Source: JAVVHH01 sp964657565 (lineage in GTDB: Bacteria > Pseudomonadota > Alphaproteobacteria > Acetobacterales > Acetobacteraceae). Taken from it: a DNA stretch of 64,000 bases. Below the pieces are notes generated by a model. That model had not been told where the DNA came from and ran no database searches. It saw nothing but the letters and a program-made list of their open reading frames with translations. The stretch is taken from positions 53,916 through 117,915 of the forward strand of contig CAZZVQ010000001.1 in the NCBI GenBank assembly GCA_964657565.1. The letters are read 5' to 3'. Below, one piece after another: positions 17,384-25,172 of the stretch. Each line of letters starts with the position of its first letter. Positions within the stretch are counted from its first letter, which is position 1. Both the position numbers and the translations under genes were made by a program.

Positions 17384-18160
17384 ATGATCAAGCTATCCCC
17401 CGCGGCGAGCGGCATCGACCGGCTTTCTCCGGAGCCGTTCTATTTGCAATTGTCGCGCCTCGTCGAACAGGCCATCGACATGGGCGAGTTCAGAAGCGGC
17501 GAGCGGCTTCCTGGCGAAAGCGACTTTTGCCGCCGTTACGATCTGGCGCGCTCGACGGTGCGGGAAATGTTGCGCAATCTGCAAGAGCGGGGACGCATCA
17601 AGATGATCCCGCGACGCGGTGCGTACGTGGCCGAAGCGGGACAATCCGGTTGGGCGCTGCAGGTGACCGCGAGCTTCTTCGAAGGCGAGGTGGATTTCAA
17701 GAAACGGCGTGTAGAAACGGCAGTATTGGAAGCCGAATGCACCAGCTTCGCACCGGTCATCGCGGCGTCCCTACGCCTGGCAGAAGGCGAAAAAGGGTTT
17801 TGCTTGCGACGCCTGCGGCGCCTCGACGGCAAGCTCGCGCTCTACTCGGAGAACTTCTTGCTCCCGGAACTCGAGGGCATCATCCTCGGCAGCGAGGTCA
17901 TGGCGCCCCACGGTTCATTGAACCGGGTCTTGCGCAGCGCCGGGTACATCGTGTTCGGGGCGCGCCGCAGCGTCGAAGCGGTGCCAGCACCGGCCCACGT
18001 GGCCAGGCTCTTGGAAGTACGGCCTAAATCACCTTTGTTGCTGGTCACGTCGCTGTCCTGGAGCAAGGACCAGCGACCGTTCGACTACTACCGATCATGG
18101 GTCAAGACCGACGTCGTCCCGATCACGATCGAGGCCCAGGCCGTTCTCGATACGCACTGA
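17384..18160 (+). CDS. GntR/UTRA-family transcriptional regulator of the sugar system
   Basis: The product has 258 residues: an N-terminal winged helix with PFYLQLSRLVEQAIDMGEF, GERLPGESDFCRRYDLARST and RGAYVAEAG, and a C-terminal UTRA effector domain (KGFCLRRLRRLDGKLALYSE through SLSWSKDQRPFDYYRSW). UTRA regulators usually sense a sugar phosphate or related metabolite. The gene is divergent from the importer operon and heads the plus-strand catabolic genes. Three copies of a palindromic GTACGTAC motif flank the shared promoter gap. I used the ATG at 17384; the frame is open to 17354 but that would place the start inside an operator copy. Confidence 0.92.
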   Translation: MIKLSPAASGIDRLSPEPFYLQLSRLVEQAIDMGEFRSGERLPGESDFCRRYDLARSTVREMLRNLQERGRIKMIPRRGAYVAEAGQSGWALQVTASFFEGEVDFKKRRVETAVLEAECTSFAPVIAASLRLAEGEKGFCLRRLRRLDGKLALYSENFLLPELEGIILGSEVMAPHGSLNRVLRSAGYIVFGARRSVEAVPAPAHVARLLEVRPKSPLLLVTSLSWSKDQRPFDYYRSWVKTDVVPITIEAQAVLDTH

Positions 18161-18283
18161 ACATCAAAACGGACCAGCCATCCGGACGAAGCAGAGAGAA
18201 GACGAATGATGACGCCATGCAAGGCCGACCCGCAGCGCAGCCCCGTTATTCGTGGCAAGCGCTAGCGCCGACGGGAAGGAGCG

Positions 18284-19333
18284 ATGACTCTGCAATCATT
18301 GTTCGACGCCATCGGCTCGAACGGCTCGTCGCCGAGCGGACGTATGCGGGCGGTACGGATCACGGAAGACCACGCTGCGAGCGTCGTCGAGACGGCGATC
18401 CCACGGCTGAGCGAAGGCGAAGTCCTGGTTCGGCCCACTGCGTGCGGAATCTGCGGCACCGATCTTCATATCCTGCGTCACGGGTTCCCGGGCACAAACT
18501 ACCCCGTCACGCCGGGTCACGAATTCGCCGGCCATGTCGTCGCGGTCGGACCAGGAGCCAAGGGCGTCAAGGAAGGTGATTTCGTCGCGGTCGATCCCAA
18601 CGTCGTCTGCGGACATTGCCGCTGGTGCCGGGCAGGACGCCCCAATCTGTGCCTGCACTTGTCGCCGATCGGCGTGGGCCGTCCGGGCGCCGCCGCCGAA
18701 TTCGTCGCCGTGCCCGCCCAGAACGCATTCGCGGTCAAGGAGGACCTCGGCGGCGCCGTCGCGTCGCTGATCGAGCCGCTCGCCTGTGCGATCCATGCCG
18801 TCGATTCGGCGCGGGACGTCAAAAACAAGAGCGTGCTCGTCCTTGGCGGGGGAACGATGGGCCTGCTCATCGGTATCGTGGCCCAGGTGTCCGGTGCCAG
18901 CATGGTGCGGCTTGCCGATCCGGCGCCTACAAAGCATGTGATCGCACGGCTTGCCGGGATTGCCGACGTGGTCGACCCGGCCGCGCTCGGCGCCGAATGC
19001 TTCGACGTGGTGTTCGAGGCGGCCGGCGTGCGCTCCGCCTTGGAACAGGCGATCAGCCTCGTCGAGAAGACCGGCGTTCTCGTCCAGGTCGGCGTACACG
19101 ACGAGAGCGCCATGGTCGGCTTCGCGCCGTTCAAGATCTACGAGCGCGAAATGCGCATCGTCGGGTCGAACTCGTGCGCCGACCGGTTCCCGGCAGCGGT
19201 GGACATGATGTCGGACATCCGAGATCGCGCCGCCGTGCTGCTCGGCGATCCGTTTTCGGTCTGGGATTTCGCTGCAGCGGTGGACAGCATGGTGGCGGGC
19301 AATGCTGTCAAGACTCAACTCCGCATTGTCTGA
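18284..19333 (+). CDS. Zinc-dependent medium-chain dehydrogenase (sorbitol/threonine dehydrogenase-like)
   Basis: This 349-residue MDR-family dehydrogenase oxidises a secondary hydroxyl of a sugar or polyol with NAD(P). The catalytic zinc region ACGICGTDLH and PGHEFAGHV are intact, as is the four-cysteine structural zinc lobe CGHCRWCRAGRPNLC and the glutamate in LIEPLACAIHA. The nucleotide-binding turn is VLVLGGGTMGLLIG. AAGGAG precedes the ATG. It is the first enzyme of the plus arm, followed by the FGGY kinase 21 bp downstream. Together with the SDR it gives the pathway two potential oxidation steps. Confidence 0.93.
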   Translation: MTLQSLFDAIGSNGSSPSGRMRAVRITEDHAASVVETAIPRLSEGEVLVRPTACGICGTDLHILRHGFPGTNYPVTPGHEFAGHVVAVGPGAKGVKEGDFVAVDPNVVCGHCRWCRAGRPNLCLHLSPIGVGRPGAAAEFVAVPAQNAFAVKEDLGGAVASLIEPLACAIHAVDSARDVKNKSVLVLGGGTMGLLIGIVAQVSGASMVRLADPAPTKHVIARLAGIADVVDPAALGAECFDVVFEAAGVRSALEQAISLVEKTGVLVQVGVHDESAMVGFAPFKIYEREMRIVGSNSCADRFPAAVDMMSDIRDRAAVLLGDPFSVWDFAAAVDSMVAGNAVKTQLRIV

Positions 19334-19354
19334 CGCGGGCGAGGCAGAAGCGCG

Positions 19355-20779
19355 GTGGCTCTGACGTGCGGCATCGACATCGGCAGCACCAACGTCAAGG
19401 TGGTGTTCGTGGACGAAGGCGGGCGTTCGGTCCATGCGGCGACGCTGCCGACGCCTCGCGTGTCGGACGGGATCGGCCCGACCACTGATGCAACCGCCCT
19501 CGTTTCCATGTTGGAAGCGATCATCATCAAGGGCTGGCGCATCGCCGGTGCAGGCGTTCCGCTCGTTGCCATCGCCGCGGCCGGGGTCGGCGAGGACGGG
19601 ATCGGCGTGGCAGCCGATCTGCGGCCGACCGGGCTGTCGCTACCATGGTTCGATACCCGAGCGTCGGGGGAGGCGGCGGAGTTGCGCCAGTCCGCGGCCG
19701 CAACGCCGCGCGCCGGGATCGCCGTCGGACCGGATCGTACCGCCGCCAAATGGGTTTGGCTGCGGCGCCACCGGCCGGAGGAGCTCCGTTCCGCGTGGCG
19801 ATGGATCGCCCTAACCGACTATCCCGCCGTGTGGTGGTCGGGCGTCGCATTCATGAGCAGCACGTTGGCACCGCGCACGGCTTGCTACGACGTCCATGCT
19901 CGAACGTGGATCGCCCCGCTACTCGAAGCCTCCGGAGCACCCTCGCTGCCACCATTGCTCAGCGCCGGTACGGCCATCGGTACCATGCGGGCAGGGCCGC
20001 TGATCGCGAGCGGTGCGGCCTCGCCCCAGACCGTGCTGGTCGCAGGCGGGCACGATCATCCTATCGCCGCCGCGGCAGTCCGCCGAATCGCGCCGCACGC
20101 GCGCGTTGACTCGATGGGCACGGCAAATTTGATCTACGGCGAGGCGGCCTGTCACCCGATCCCGTATTTGGACCATCTCATGACGTTCTCCATCCCGCCT
20201 TCCGGCTTGTCGGGCCTGGCTTGCTTGGGCGTGATGGAGCTGAGTGCAGCGTTGTCTTGCGCCCCGGGCGCGAATGCAATCCTGCGCCGGCTCCTCGACG
20301 GAGCACGCATTCCGGGCATGCCGGGGGGAGCGGCCAGCGGTGACGGCGACCCGCAGGTGATGCAGGTTCGAGGCGCACTGGAGCGCGTCACCTTCCGCGC
20401 GAGCCACATTCTTGCGGCGATGGATCGGGCTGGAACGCCAGCAGGCCCGATTCACGCCACTGGCGGTTGGGCACGCTCGGTCGCGTTCCTGGAACTGCGC
20501 GCGAGCGTCTTCGGTCAGCCCATCTACACGCTCGACGAGCCGGAACTAGCCGCGGTCGAGGCTGCCTTTCTCGGCTGGCAGGCAGTCCACGGTGCGTCGC
20601 CGGACTTCGCAGCGACCCGCCGCGTCAGCACGGTCGAGCCGCTGCCAGACTGGACGCGCGCCTATGCCGAAAGCGGCCGCTCAATCGATCGCAAGATCGA
20701 TGCTGCCATCACCGGGTTTGGCGAAGAAACGTGCTCCGCCACCAGCATCCCTCCTTGGCGACCTGCGGAGCCTGCATGA
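19355..20779 (+). CDS. FGGY-family carbohydrate kinase
   Basis: This 474-residue sugar kinase starts at a GTG. The first phosphate loop CGIDIGSTNVKVVFVDEGG, the TGLSLPWFDTRASGEA segment and GGHDHPIAAAAV with SMGTANLIYG are the expected family landmarks in order. FGGY kinases phosphorylate ketoses, polyols or sugar acids, here plausibly the ketose made by the dehydrogenases. The closest-looking layout is that of short FGGY members of the fuculokinase/YgcE group rather than glycerol kinase, but substrate is not assignable by eye. The stop overlaps the next start (ATGA at 20776). Confidence 0.88.
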   Translation: MALTCGIDIGSTNVKVVFVDEGGRSVHAATLPTPRVSDGIGPTTDATALVSMLEAIIIKGWRIAGAGVPLVAIAAAGVGEDGIGVAADLRPTGLSLPWFDTRASGEAAELRQSAAATPRAGIAVGPDRTAAKWVWLRRHRPEELRSAWRWIALTDYPAVWWSGVAFMSSTLAPRTACYDVHARTWIAPLLEASGAPSLPPLLSAGTAIGTMRAGPLIASGAASPQTVLVAGGHDHPIAAAAVRRIAPHARVDSMGTANLIYGEAACHPIPYLDHLMTFSIPPSGLSGLACLGVMELSAALSCAPGANAILRRLLDGARIPGMPGGAASGDGDPQVMQVRGALERVTFRASHILAAMDRAGTPAGPIHATGGWARSVAFLELRASVFGQPIYTLDEPELAAVEAAFLGWQAVHGASPDFAATRRVSTVEPLPDWTRAYAESGRSIDRKIDAAITGFGEETCSATSIPPWRPAEPA

Positions 20780-22467
20780 AGAAGCTCATCAACAATCCCT
20801 TGAACGTCGTTCGCGAGATGCTGGAGGGCGTTGTCGCACTGTCACCCGGACAAGTGTTGCTCGCCGACGAGAACGTCGTTGTGCAGACCGGCTTGCCGCA
20901 AGCCGCCGAACGGCGCGTGGCGATCATCTCGGGCGGCGGCAGCGGGCATGAGCCGGCACATGCCGGATATGTGGGCCGCGGCATGCTGACGGCAGCGGTT
21001 GCCGGCGACGTGTTCACCTCGCCGAGCAGCGACGCGGTACTAACCGCGATCCGCGCCAGTGCTGGTCCGGCGGGCGCGGTGCTGATCGTCAAGAACTACA
21101 CTGGCGACCGCCTCAATTTCGGCTTGGCTGCGGAGATCGCGCGCGCCGAAGGCATTCCGGTGGAGATCGTGGTGGTCGCCGACGACGTCGCTCTTCGCGA
21201 CACCGTTGAGGACTCGCGCCGCCGGGGCATCGCCGGGACAGTCCTGATCCACAAGCTTGCCGGCGCCGCAGCCGACATGGGCCGGAACCTGGCCGAGGTC
21301 GCCGCCCTCGCGAGGGAAGCATCAGCCGATTTGGGCTCGATGGGTGTCGCACTCGGCTCCTGCACGCTGCCAGCCATCGGTCGCCCAAGCTTCACGCTCG
21401 AGGCCGACGAGGTCGAACTCGGCTTGGGCATTCACGGCGAGCCTGGCGTCGAGCGCGCCAAGACCGCACCGGCGGCCGTGCTCGTCGAGCGACTGCTGTC
21501 GACGATCGAGCAAGATCGCAAAATCACGGCCGGGTCTCGCGTCTGTTTGCTGGTAAATGGTCTCGGCGGGACACCGCCGATGGAGCTTGCCATCGTGTTG
21601 CGCGAAGCACTCCGCGTGCTGAAGCAGCGTGGCCTGGAAATCGAGCGTGGCTGGTGCGGTACGTTCCTGTCGGCGCTCGACATGCCTGGTTTCTCGCTCT
21701 CGCTTCTGCCGGTCGAAGACCGGCGTCTCGAGTTGCTGGACATGCCGACGACCGCGCCGGCATGGCCCGGCGGAGGCCGGCTGAATACCGCGCCGCTCCT
21801 ATCCCTTCCGCGCCCGGCGCAAGATGTTGCCGAAAGTTTTCCGACCGACGGCAACTCGCCGCTGCGCGCGGCCGTACTGGCCGCGGCGCAAGCGCTGATC
21901 GCATATGAAAGCGAGTTGACCGATCTCGACGCCCGGGCCGGCGACGGCGATCTTGGCGCGAGCATGGCGCGCGGCGCCGAGGCCGCGAGGGCACTACCCG
22001 CTTCCGCATGGAGCACGCCAAGCGGCGGCCTGACGAACCTGGCCAATGCGCTCCGGCGCGCGATCGCCGGCAGTTCCGGGCCTTTCTATGCGACGGCACT
22101 GATGCGCGCCGCCCGGTACCTGGCCAACATCGAACGGCCGACGCGACAGGATTGGGCAGCCGCATTCGATAGCGCGGTTCAGGCCGTCAGCGATCTAGGG
22201 GGCGCCAAAGTGGGCGATCGCACCATGGTCGATGCTCTCGAACCAGCCGCGCGCGCATTCCGCAGCGCGCTCGATCAAGGGCAGCCGCCGCACCAGGCCT
22301 GGCAGGCAGCCGTCGCCGCGTCGCAGGCCGGCCGTGATGCGACGGCCGGCATGCACCCCCGATTTGGCCGCGCGAGCTATCTCGGCGCACGCGCGGCCGG
22401 TATCCCCGATGCGGGTGCAGCCGCCGTGGCTTGCTGGGTCGCGGCGCTGTCGCCGTACATCCGGTGA
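20776..22467 (+). CDS. Dihydroxyacetone-kinase-family protein, single-chain DhaK-DhaL (ATP type)
   Basis: This 563-residue protein joins a DhaK domain and a DhaL domain in one chain, as in ATP-dependent dihydroxyacetone or erythrulose kinases rather than the PTS-coupled form. DhaK features are ISGGGSGHEPAHAGYVGRGM and GIHGEPGVER, with the histidine that binds the keto substrate covalently. DhaL features are the metal-binding AGDGDLG near residue 392, GDRTMVDALEPAARAF and ASYLGARAAGIPDAGA. It is coupled to the FGGY kinase by an ATGA overlap. It could act on dihydroxyacetone or a tetrulose released or made in the pathway. Two kinases in one operon suggest two phosphorylated intermediates. Confidence 0.92.
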   Translation: MKKLINNPLNVVREMLEGVVALSPGQVLLADENVVVQTGLPQAAERRVAIISGGGSGHEPAHAGYVGRGMLTAAVAGDVFTSPSSDAVLTAIRASAGPAGAVLIVKNYTGDRLNFGLAAEIARAEGIPVEIVVVADDVALRDTVEDSRRRGIAGTVLIHKLAGAAADMGRNLAEVAALAREASADLGSMGVALGSCTLPAIGRPSFTLEADEVELGLGIHGEPGVERAKTAPAAVLVERLLSTIEQDRKITAGSRVCLLVNGLGGTPPMELAIVLREALRVLKQRGLEIERGWCGTFLSALDMPGFSLSLLPVEDRRLELLDMPTTAPAWPGGGRLNTAPLLSLPRPAQDVAESFPTDGNSPLRAAVLAAAQALIAYESELTDLDARAGDGDLGASMARGAEAARALPASAWSTPSGGLTNLANALRRAIAGSSGPFYATALMRAARYLANIERPTRQDWAAAFDSAVQAVSDLGGAKVGDRTMVDALEPAARAFRSALDQGQPPHQAWQAAVAASQAGRDATAGMHPRFGRASYLGARAAGIPDAGAAAVACWVAALSPYIR

Positions 22468-22518
22468 GCACTCGTGGACGGCGGGATCCCAGAGGCAGGT
22501 GATCCACTCCAACTAAGG

Positions 22519-22546
22519 GCGCCGGGTCGATACCGGGACCCGGCGC
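22519..22546. promoter_or_regulatory. GC-rich perfect hairpin before the aldolase gene
   Basis: Arms GCGCCGGGTC (22519-22528) and GACCCGGCGC (22537-22546) are exact complements around an 8-nt loop. It lies between the kinase stop and the aldolase ribosome site (AAGGAAAG, 22556). No T-run follows, so an mRNA-processing, stability or attenuation element is more likely than a simple terminator. Confidence 0.55.
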
Positions 22547-22569
22547 AGATCAACAAGGAAAGAATTTAC

Positions 22570-23349
22570 ATGTCGATGGAATATCGTCTCCGCCGCACGC
22601 TGCCGAGTCATCGCGCTGCCATCATCATGCCGGTCGACCACGGCCTCATCTTCGACCGTATCGAAGGGCTCGAAACGCCATCGGCGCCGTTTCCAGCCTG
22701 GGCCAACAACGACGTGACCGGGTTCATGATGACTCCCGGCCAGGTCAAGCAGACGGAGCGCTTCTTCGCCGCGCACCCGCACCTGTCCCGCGTGCTGACG
22801 ATCGACACGTTCTACGATTACCGCGAGCTCGATGGCGGCACGCACGGCCTCATCACGACGGTCGAGGAGGCCGTGCGCCTGGGAGTCGACGCGGTCAAGA
22901 TGCTGTTCCCTTGGAATATGTCGAAGTCCGAACGCGTGGCTATGTGCACCCGCGTCGGGACAGTCATCGCCGACTGCGACCGGTGGGATATCCCACTCGT
23001 GCTCGAACCCGTGATCATCGGTGCGCCTCGCACTGATGAGGTCATCGCTGCGGAGGAAAAGGTGGCACGGATCGCCTACGACCTCGGCGCGCACATCATC
23101 AAGCTCGCCTTTCCTGGGGAGGAGAGGACCAAGCGGCTCGTCGATGAACTCCAAGTGCCGCTGGTCATCGCCGGCGGACCGCTCGCTGGTTCGCCGTCGG
23201 CCATCGTCGACGCGATTGCGGGCACCATTCGGGCGGGCGCCCGGGGAGTGATTGTCGGCCGGAACATCTGGCAGCGGGAGCGTGGGCCAGCCGAACAAGC
23301 TCTCAAGGAAATCGCTGAACTGACCCGTGGTGTAACGTTCAACGATTGA
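22570..23349 (+). CDS. Class I aldolase, DhnA/LsrF-like (DeoC/LacD superfamily)
   Basis: This 259-residue TIM-barrel aldolase resembles archaeal-type class I fructose-bisphosphate aldolase and LsrF. Landmarks are AAIIMPVDHGLIFD at the N-terminus, a strand with AVKMLFPWNMSKSERV, LVLEPVIIGAPR, then HIIKLAFPGEE, where the lysine near residue 178 is the probable Schiff-base residue, and the phosphate-binding VIAGGPLAG and GARGVIVGRNIWQ. I used the ATG at 22570 with its AAGGAAAG site; the frame is open to 22474 without similarity. It is the terminal enzyme of the plus arm, probably cleaving a phosphorylated ketose, perhaps to a dihydroxyacetone-type product. Confidence 0.9.
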   Translation: MSMEYRLRRTLPSHRAAIIMPVDHGLIFDRIEGLETPSAPFPAWANNDVTGFMMTPGQVKQTERFFAAHPHLSRVLTIDTFYDYRELDGGTHGLITTVEEAVRLGVDAVKMLFPWNMSKSERVAMCTRVGTVIADCDRWDIPLVLEPVIIGAPRTDEVIAAEEKVARIAYDLGAHIIKLAFPGEERTKRLVDELQVPLVIAGGPLAGSPSAIVDAIAGTIRAGARGVIVGRNIWQRERGPAEQALKEIAELTRGVTFND

Positions 23350-23394
23350 CCGTGGCCCACGATTAGTCTGTTGCAAGGGTCAGCGGGTGGCCGG

Positions 23395-23758
23395 AGTTCG
23401 GCCATCTTGCTTCGTTGTTACGGGAGGCGGACGTATTCCGAGTTCGAGCACCGATGATCCGTTTGAAGCGGCTGATGTCGGCCTCAACCAGAGCATGCCA
23501 GTTGTAGCCGGAGGACGTCTGCCAAAGCCATGCGGCCGTGCTCGACGATTAGTCTGCAGGTGCCGATCTCGCATCGTCGGCGCCGTTTGCGCGGCCTCGC
23601 TCGGCACCGCGCTCGAGCGAGGTGGCACGATGACGGACGCCTTGGGATGACGGGGGCCAACTTGGCCATAGACGCCGTCCCGGGCGTACGCACCGTCGGC
23701 GGTGAACGCTGCCGCTGCGATCTGTTCGGTATCAGAGCTGAAGACCATCAGGCTGTCT
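23395..23758 (-). mobile_element. IS5-family transposase relic, multiply frameshifted
   Basis: The minus strand encodes IS5-type transposase segments in different frames: FTADGAYARDGVYGQVGPRH, KASVIVPPRSSAVPSEAAQT and MRDRHLQ in one, LIVEHGRMAL in a second, and WQTSSGYNWHALVEADISRF followed by KRIIGARTR in the first or third. Complete IS5 enzymes have these in one frame. At least two indels and loss of the N-terminus mean it is inactive. It fills the gap between the sugar operon and the 3' end of the Liv-linked operon, whose last gene ends close by. Confidence 0.72.
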
Positions 23759-23790
23759 GACCCGCGCCATAGGCGTCTCGCGTTGGCCGC

Positions 23791-24216
23791 TCAACCAGTG
23801 GTTGGAGCGCCGCCCTTGAAGACTGGGACGATGCGGCGGGAGCGGAGGCGCCAGCCGGAAGGGGTTTGGACGCAAAGGTCCTCGACGTCGGCGATCATGA
23901 TCGGAGGCGCCGAGAGCAGCACCGGCAAACCGTCCTCGGCATGCAGGGACAGGATCCAGTGGACTTCCACCTCCGCGCCGGCCACGCGGCCTAGCCTGAG
24001 ATTGCTGACCAGATGGCGCGCGGTGCGGGCGCCGCGGGCTTGCCGGCCGCCGTAGAAGCCCTTGATCGCCTCCTGCCCGACATAGGTCCGCACGCTCGTG
24101 CTGAAACTCCCGTCCGGCAGGAACAGCTCGTGCGCGCGGGCGCCACCATTGCCGTCCACCTCGTGCCAATACTCGGCGACGAACTGGCTCATCTCGGCCC
24201 ACAGCATGGCACTCAT
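23791..24216 (-). CDS. SnoaL-like / NTF2-fold protein
   Basis: This 141-residue small alpha+beta protein of the SnoaL-like polyketide cyclase / nuclear transport factor 2 superfamily has the signature order AEYWHEVDGNGGARAHELFL, DGSFSTSVRTYVGQEAIKGF and TARHLVSNLRL, and a C-terminal strand WRLRSRRIVPVF. Such folds serve as isomerases, hydratases or dehydratases, or as small subunits. It is the last gene of the ten-gene operon and overlaps the dioxygenase gene stop by an ATGA at 24213-24216. A role on the ring-cleavage product is plausible but inferred. Confidence 0.85.
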   Translation of the reverse strand: MSAMLWAEMSQFVAEYWHEVDGNGGARAHELFLPDGSFSTSVRTYVGQEAIKGFYGGRQARGARTARHLVSNLRLGRVAGAEVEVHWILSLHAEDGLPVLLSAPPIMIADVEDLCVQTPSGWRLRSRRIVPVFKGGAPTTG

Positions 24217-25166
24217 TCCGTTGGAGGAGTGACGTAGTGTGCGAATGACGGCGACAGCGGCAGGCCCCAGGCCTGCTTGCCGTCCCGCTCGGCCGCGGTC
24301 CAGACGATCGGGCGCCAGTCGGGCGCCAAGATCAGCCGGGCGCCGCTGCAGCCGAGTTCGACGCGGTTACCGCCGGGCTCGAGGACGTAGACGAAGAAGG
24401 TCTGCTGCACGCCGTGCTTGTGCGGGCCGTTCTCGATGGCGATGCCGTGCTCGATGAAGATGTCGGCGGCGCGCAACACCTCCTCGCGGCTGTCGAGCGC
24501 GAAGGTCACGTGATGGAACCGGCCGGAGCGGCCGTCGGGGTCGCGGCCATAGGCGAAGTCGTAGCCCTTGTTGGTCGCGGTCATCCAGAACCCGGCTTCC
24601 TCGCCTTGGGCATCCAGCGTCATCTCGGTGAGGCGGAAGCCGAGCAGGTCGGCCAGGAAGCTTCGATTGCCGGCGAGGTCGCGGGCGACGAGGTTATAAT
24701 GATCAAGCCGGCGGACGTTGACGCCGCGGGCGGGAAAGCGTTGCGCCTGATTGCGCAGGCGGGGGCGCTGCTCCGGCGACGGATCAAACCACTCGGTTTC
24801 GTAGTAGACCTCGTACGGATGGCCGTCCGGGTCGTGGAAACGGTAGGCCGGGCCGTGGCCCAGATCGCCGTCGGTCCACGCGCCGCCATGGCCGGCCGCC
24901 TCCAGCGCGGCGACCCGGCGCGCCAGCGCCTGCGGGGTCCGCGCCCGCAGGCCAACATGGCCGAGGCCGGGCTGGGCGGACTGCGTCAGCTTCAGGCTGT
25001 GGCGCTCGTAGTCGTCCCAAGCGCGCAGATAGACCGAGCCGGCCCGTTCCCCGCTGACGGTCATGCCCAGCACGTCGACGAAGAAGCCGGTGCTGGCCTC
25101 GAGCACTGGGGTGAGCAGCTCGAGATGGCCGACATGGGCGATGTCGAGACACGGCTCCGGCGCCAT
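24213..25166 (-). CDS. Two-domain extradiol dioxygenase (VOC family, catechol 2,3-dioxygenase-like)
   Basis: The 317-residue protein has two vicinal-oxygen-chelate domains. The C-terminal one carries a putative metal triad: His in VRRLDHYNLVARDL, His in RFHHVTFALDS and Glu in GGNRVELGCSGA. The N-terminal domain begins IAHVGHLELLTPVLEASTGF. This architecture is that of type I extradiol dioxygenases such as catechol 2,3-dioxygenase or homoprotocatechuate 2,3-dioxygenase, cleaving a dihydroxylated ring next to the two hydroxyls. Its position after a binding protein, HpaI-type aldolase and hydroxyacid dehydrogenase supports an aromatic meta-cleavage route. The true substrate is unknown. Confidence 0.88.
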   Translation of the reverse strand: MAPEPCLDIAHVGHLELLTPVLEASTGFFVDVLGMTVSGERAGSVYLRAWDDYERHSLKLTQSAQPGLGHVGLRARTPQALARRVAALEAAGHGGAWTDGDLGHGPAYRFHDPDGHPYEVYYETEWFDPSPEQRPRLRNQAQRFPARGVNVRRLDHYNLVARDLAGNRSFLADLLGFRLTEMTLDAQGEEAGFWMTATNKGYDFAYGRDPDGRSGRFHHVTFALDSREEVLRAADIFIEHGIAIENGPHKHGVQQTFFVYVLEPGGNRVELGCSGARLILAPDWRPIVWTAAERDGKQAWGLPLSPSFAHYVTPPTE

Positions 25167-25172
25167 GCCCGG

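Noticed and set aside
20776..22467. DhaK-DhaL as the PTS-dependent glycerol/dihydroxyacetone system
   Set aside because: Single fused chain and no dhaM or PTS genes nearby; the ATP-dependent type fits better.
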